From: Chitinophaga pinensis
Lineage (GTDB): Bacteria; Bacteroidota; Bacteroidia; Flavobacteriales_D; Crocinitomicaceae
Direction of reading: 5' to 3'
Length of the DNA: 64,000 nt
Assembly: GCA_945902745.1 (NCBI GenBank)
Contig: CAMDNE010000013.1
Span: forward strand, 1 to 64,000
Position numbers and translations under genes: made by a program. This document shows, piece by piece, positions 63,589 to 64,000 of this stretch (positions are counted from its first letter, which is position 1; every line of letters begins with the position of its first letter). The notes below the pieces were generated by a model. The model ran no database searches. It saw nothing but the letters and a program-made list of their open reading frames with translations, and was not told the origin of the DNA.

Positions 63589-63934
63589 ACTACAAAAATA
63601 CCACTTTTATTCATTAAGTATTCATTAAAGTGAAGAATTTAGAGGGAAAATCCATTTAGATTTATTAGAATTAAAAACTCCGTAGGAGAAGTTGCATAGC
63701 AAATGAAGACCAAGCGATAGTGCAGGGAAAAATGTTTTTAGCGACGGATGCAGTCCGTCGTTAAAAAGACAACAAAAATCGTAATCGTTTTTGGCGTGCG
63801 TTTTTGAATAAAAACCATGACAAAAACAAATAATTGGTGAAAGTTTTAGAGGGAACGGTAGTGATCAATGAGTGTCGTATAATTCCTAATAAGGAAATTC
63901 AATTAACTTTGTAATACCGAGCAAAAGTCAATAT
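63589..63934. other. 346-bp intergenic region with a hairpin repeat and promoter element
   Basis: Contains the palindrome at 63736-63767 and the -7 element TAACTTTG at 63904-63911, which lies 23 bp before the lipoprotein start at 63935. No coding frame is supported. Confidence 0.5.
63736..63767. repeat. Imperfect palindrome (REP-like hairpin)
   Basis: TTTTAGCGACGGA and TCCGTCGTTAAAA pair with one G:T wobble around the short loop TGCAG. More GC-rich than its surroundings and without a T run after it, so it is less likely a terminator than a REP-type repeat. Confidence 0.55.
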
Positions 63935-64000
63935 ATGAAGTATTTAATTTTTCTAATTCCTTTTTTCTTTGTTTCCTGTTCCGACTTGAAACCAACAAAA
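63935..64000 (+). CDS. Lipoprotein, 5' end only (cut by the window edge)
   Basis: The first 22 codons read MKYLIFLIPFFFVSCSDLKP and on to the window edge: a lipoprotein signal with lipobox VSC. A -7 element lies at the right distance upstream. Nothing can be said about the mature protein. Confidence 0.7.
   Translation, partial: MKYLIFLIPFFFVSCSDLKPTK

Noticed and set aside
1-64000. CRISPR arrays, intact IS elements, prophage, defence operons
   Set aside because: I looked for regularly spaced short repeats, transposase-like or integrase-like proteins and known defence gene sets, and saw none.

Overview
The window is AT-rich chromosomal DNA from a gliding-type member of the Bacteroidetes, most likely Flavobacteriales and close to Crocinitomicaceae/Fluviicola-like bacteria. 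The assignment is an inference. It rests on type IX secretion (T9SS) C-terminal sorting domains on five or six secreted proteins (one partial), a gldH-type lipoprotein downstream of ricT, a PorP/SprF protein behind a giant secreted protein, the Bacteroidetes -7 promoter element (TAnnTTTG) before many genes, the long form of IspG, and a DUF4175/YbeY/MnmG gene cluster. No rRNA, CRISPR array, prophage or intact transposase gene was seen. There is one tRNA gene (Cys-GCA).

Layout. 0-10 kb: the end of a repetitive T9SS-exported protein; mnmE; a phosphate block (OprO/P-like porin divergent from a DUF47 regulator plus PiT transporter, with tandem TTAACA-like hexamers between them); tadA; an LD-carboxypeptidase; and a pair of MITE-like repeats. 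10-18 kb: the succinate dehydrogenase operon sdhC-sdhA-sdhB, interrupted by a four-helix-bundle (23S-IVP) gene, then two tandem paralogous PA-domain secreted proteins. 18-29 kb: a beta-barrel protein, an S4 protein, MmcQ/YjbR, a fatty-acid desaturase, ispG, then the leftward cluster DUF4175 - ATPase - ybeY - mnmG, with three parS-like sites around mnmG. 29-38 kb: gltX-folB, tRNA-Cys, a four-gene SDR/CPBP/SDR/membrane operon, an ECF sigma factor with an anti-sigma-like protein carrying a gliding-motility C-terminal domain, a TlpA-like gene split at an A13 tract, and rpiB. 38-50 kb: a large PAS histidine kinase with a LytTR regulator, RNase R, ferritin, a propeller-cyclase-HD signalling protein, and a Usp protein. 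50-64 kb: a GH3 protein, an EamA transporter, lipoproteins, a Lys/Glu coiled-coil protein, holB-ricT-gldH, a DUF2490 barrel, a CotH-kinase T9SS cargo with its PorP/SprF partner, and the start of a lipoprotein cut by the window edge.

Several genes belong together functionally. MnmE and MnmG jointly modify tRNA wobble uridines, and TadA edits another wobble position. The porin, DUF47 and PiT proteins form a phosphate uptake route. SdhCAB is respiratory complex II. GldH, PorP/SprF and the T9SS cargoes belong to the gliding and secretion machinery. The most unusual items are the parS trio, the Pho-box-like array, the propeller-cyclase-HD receptor, the sigma/anti-sigma-CHU_C pair, the homopolymer frameshift, and several small palindromic or MITE-like repeats. 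No wholly new defence or mobile system was recognised.
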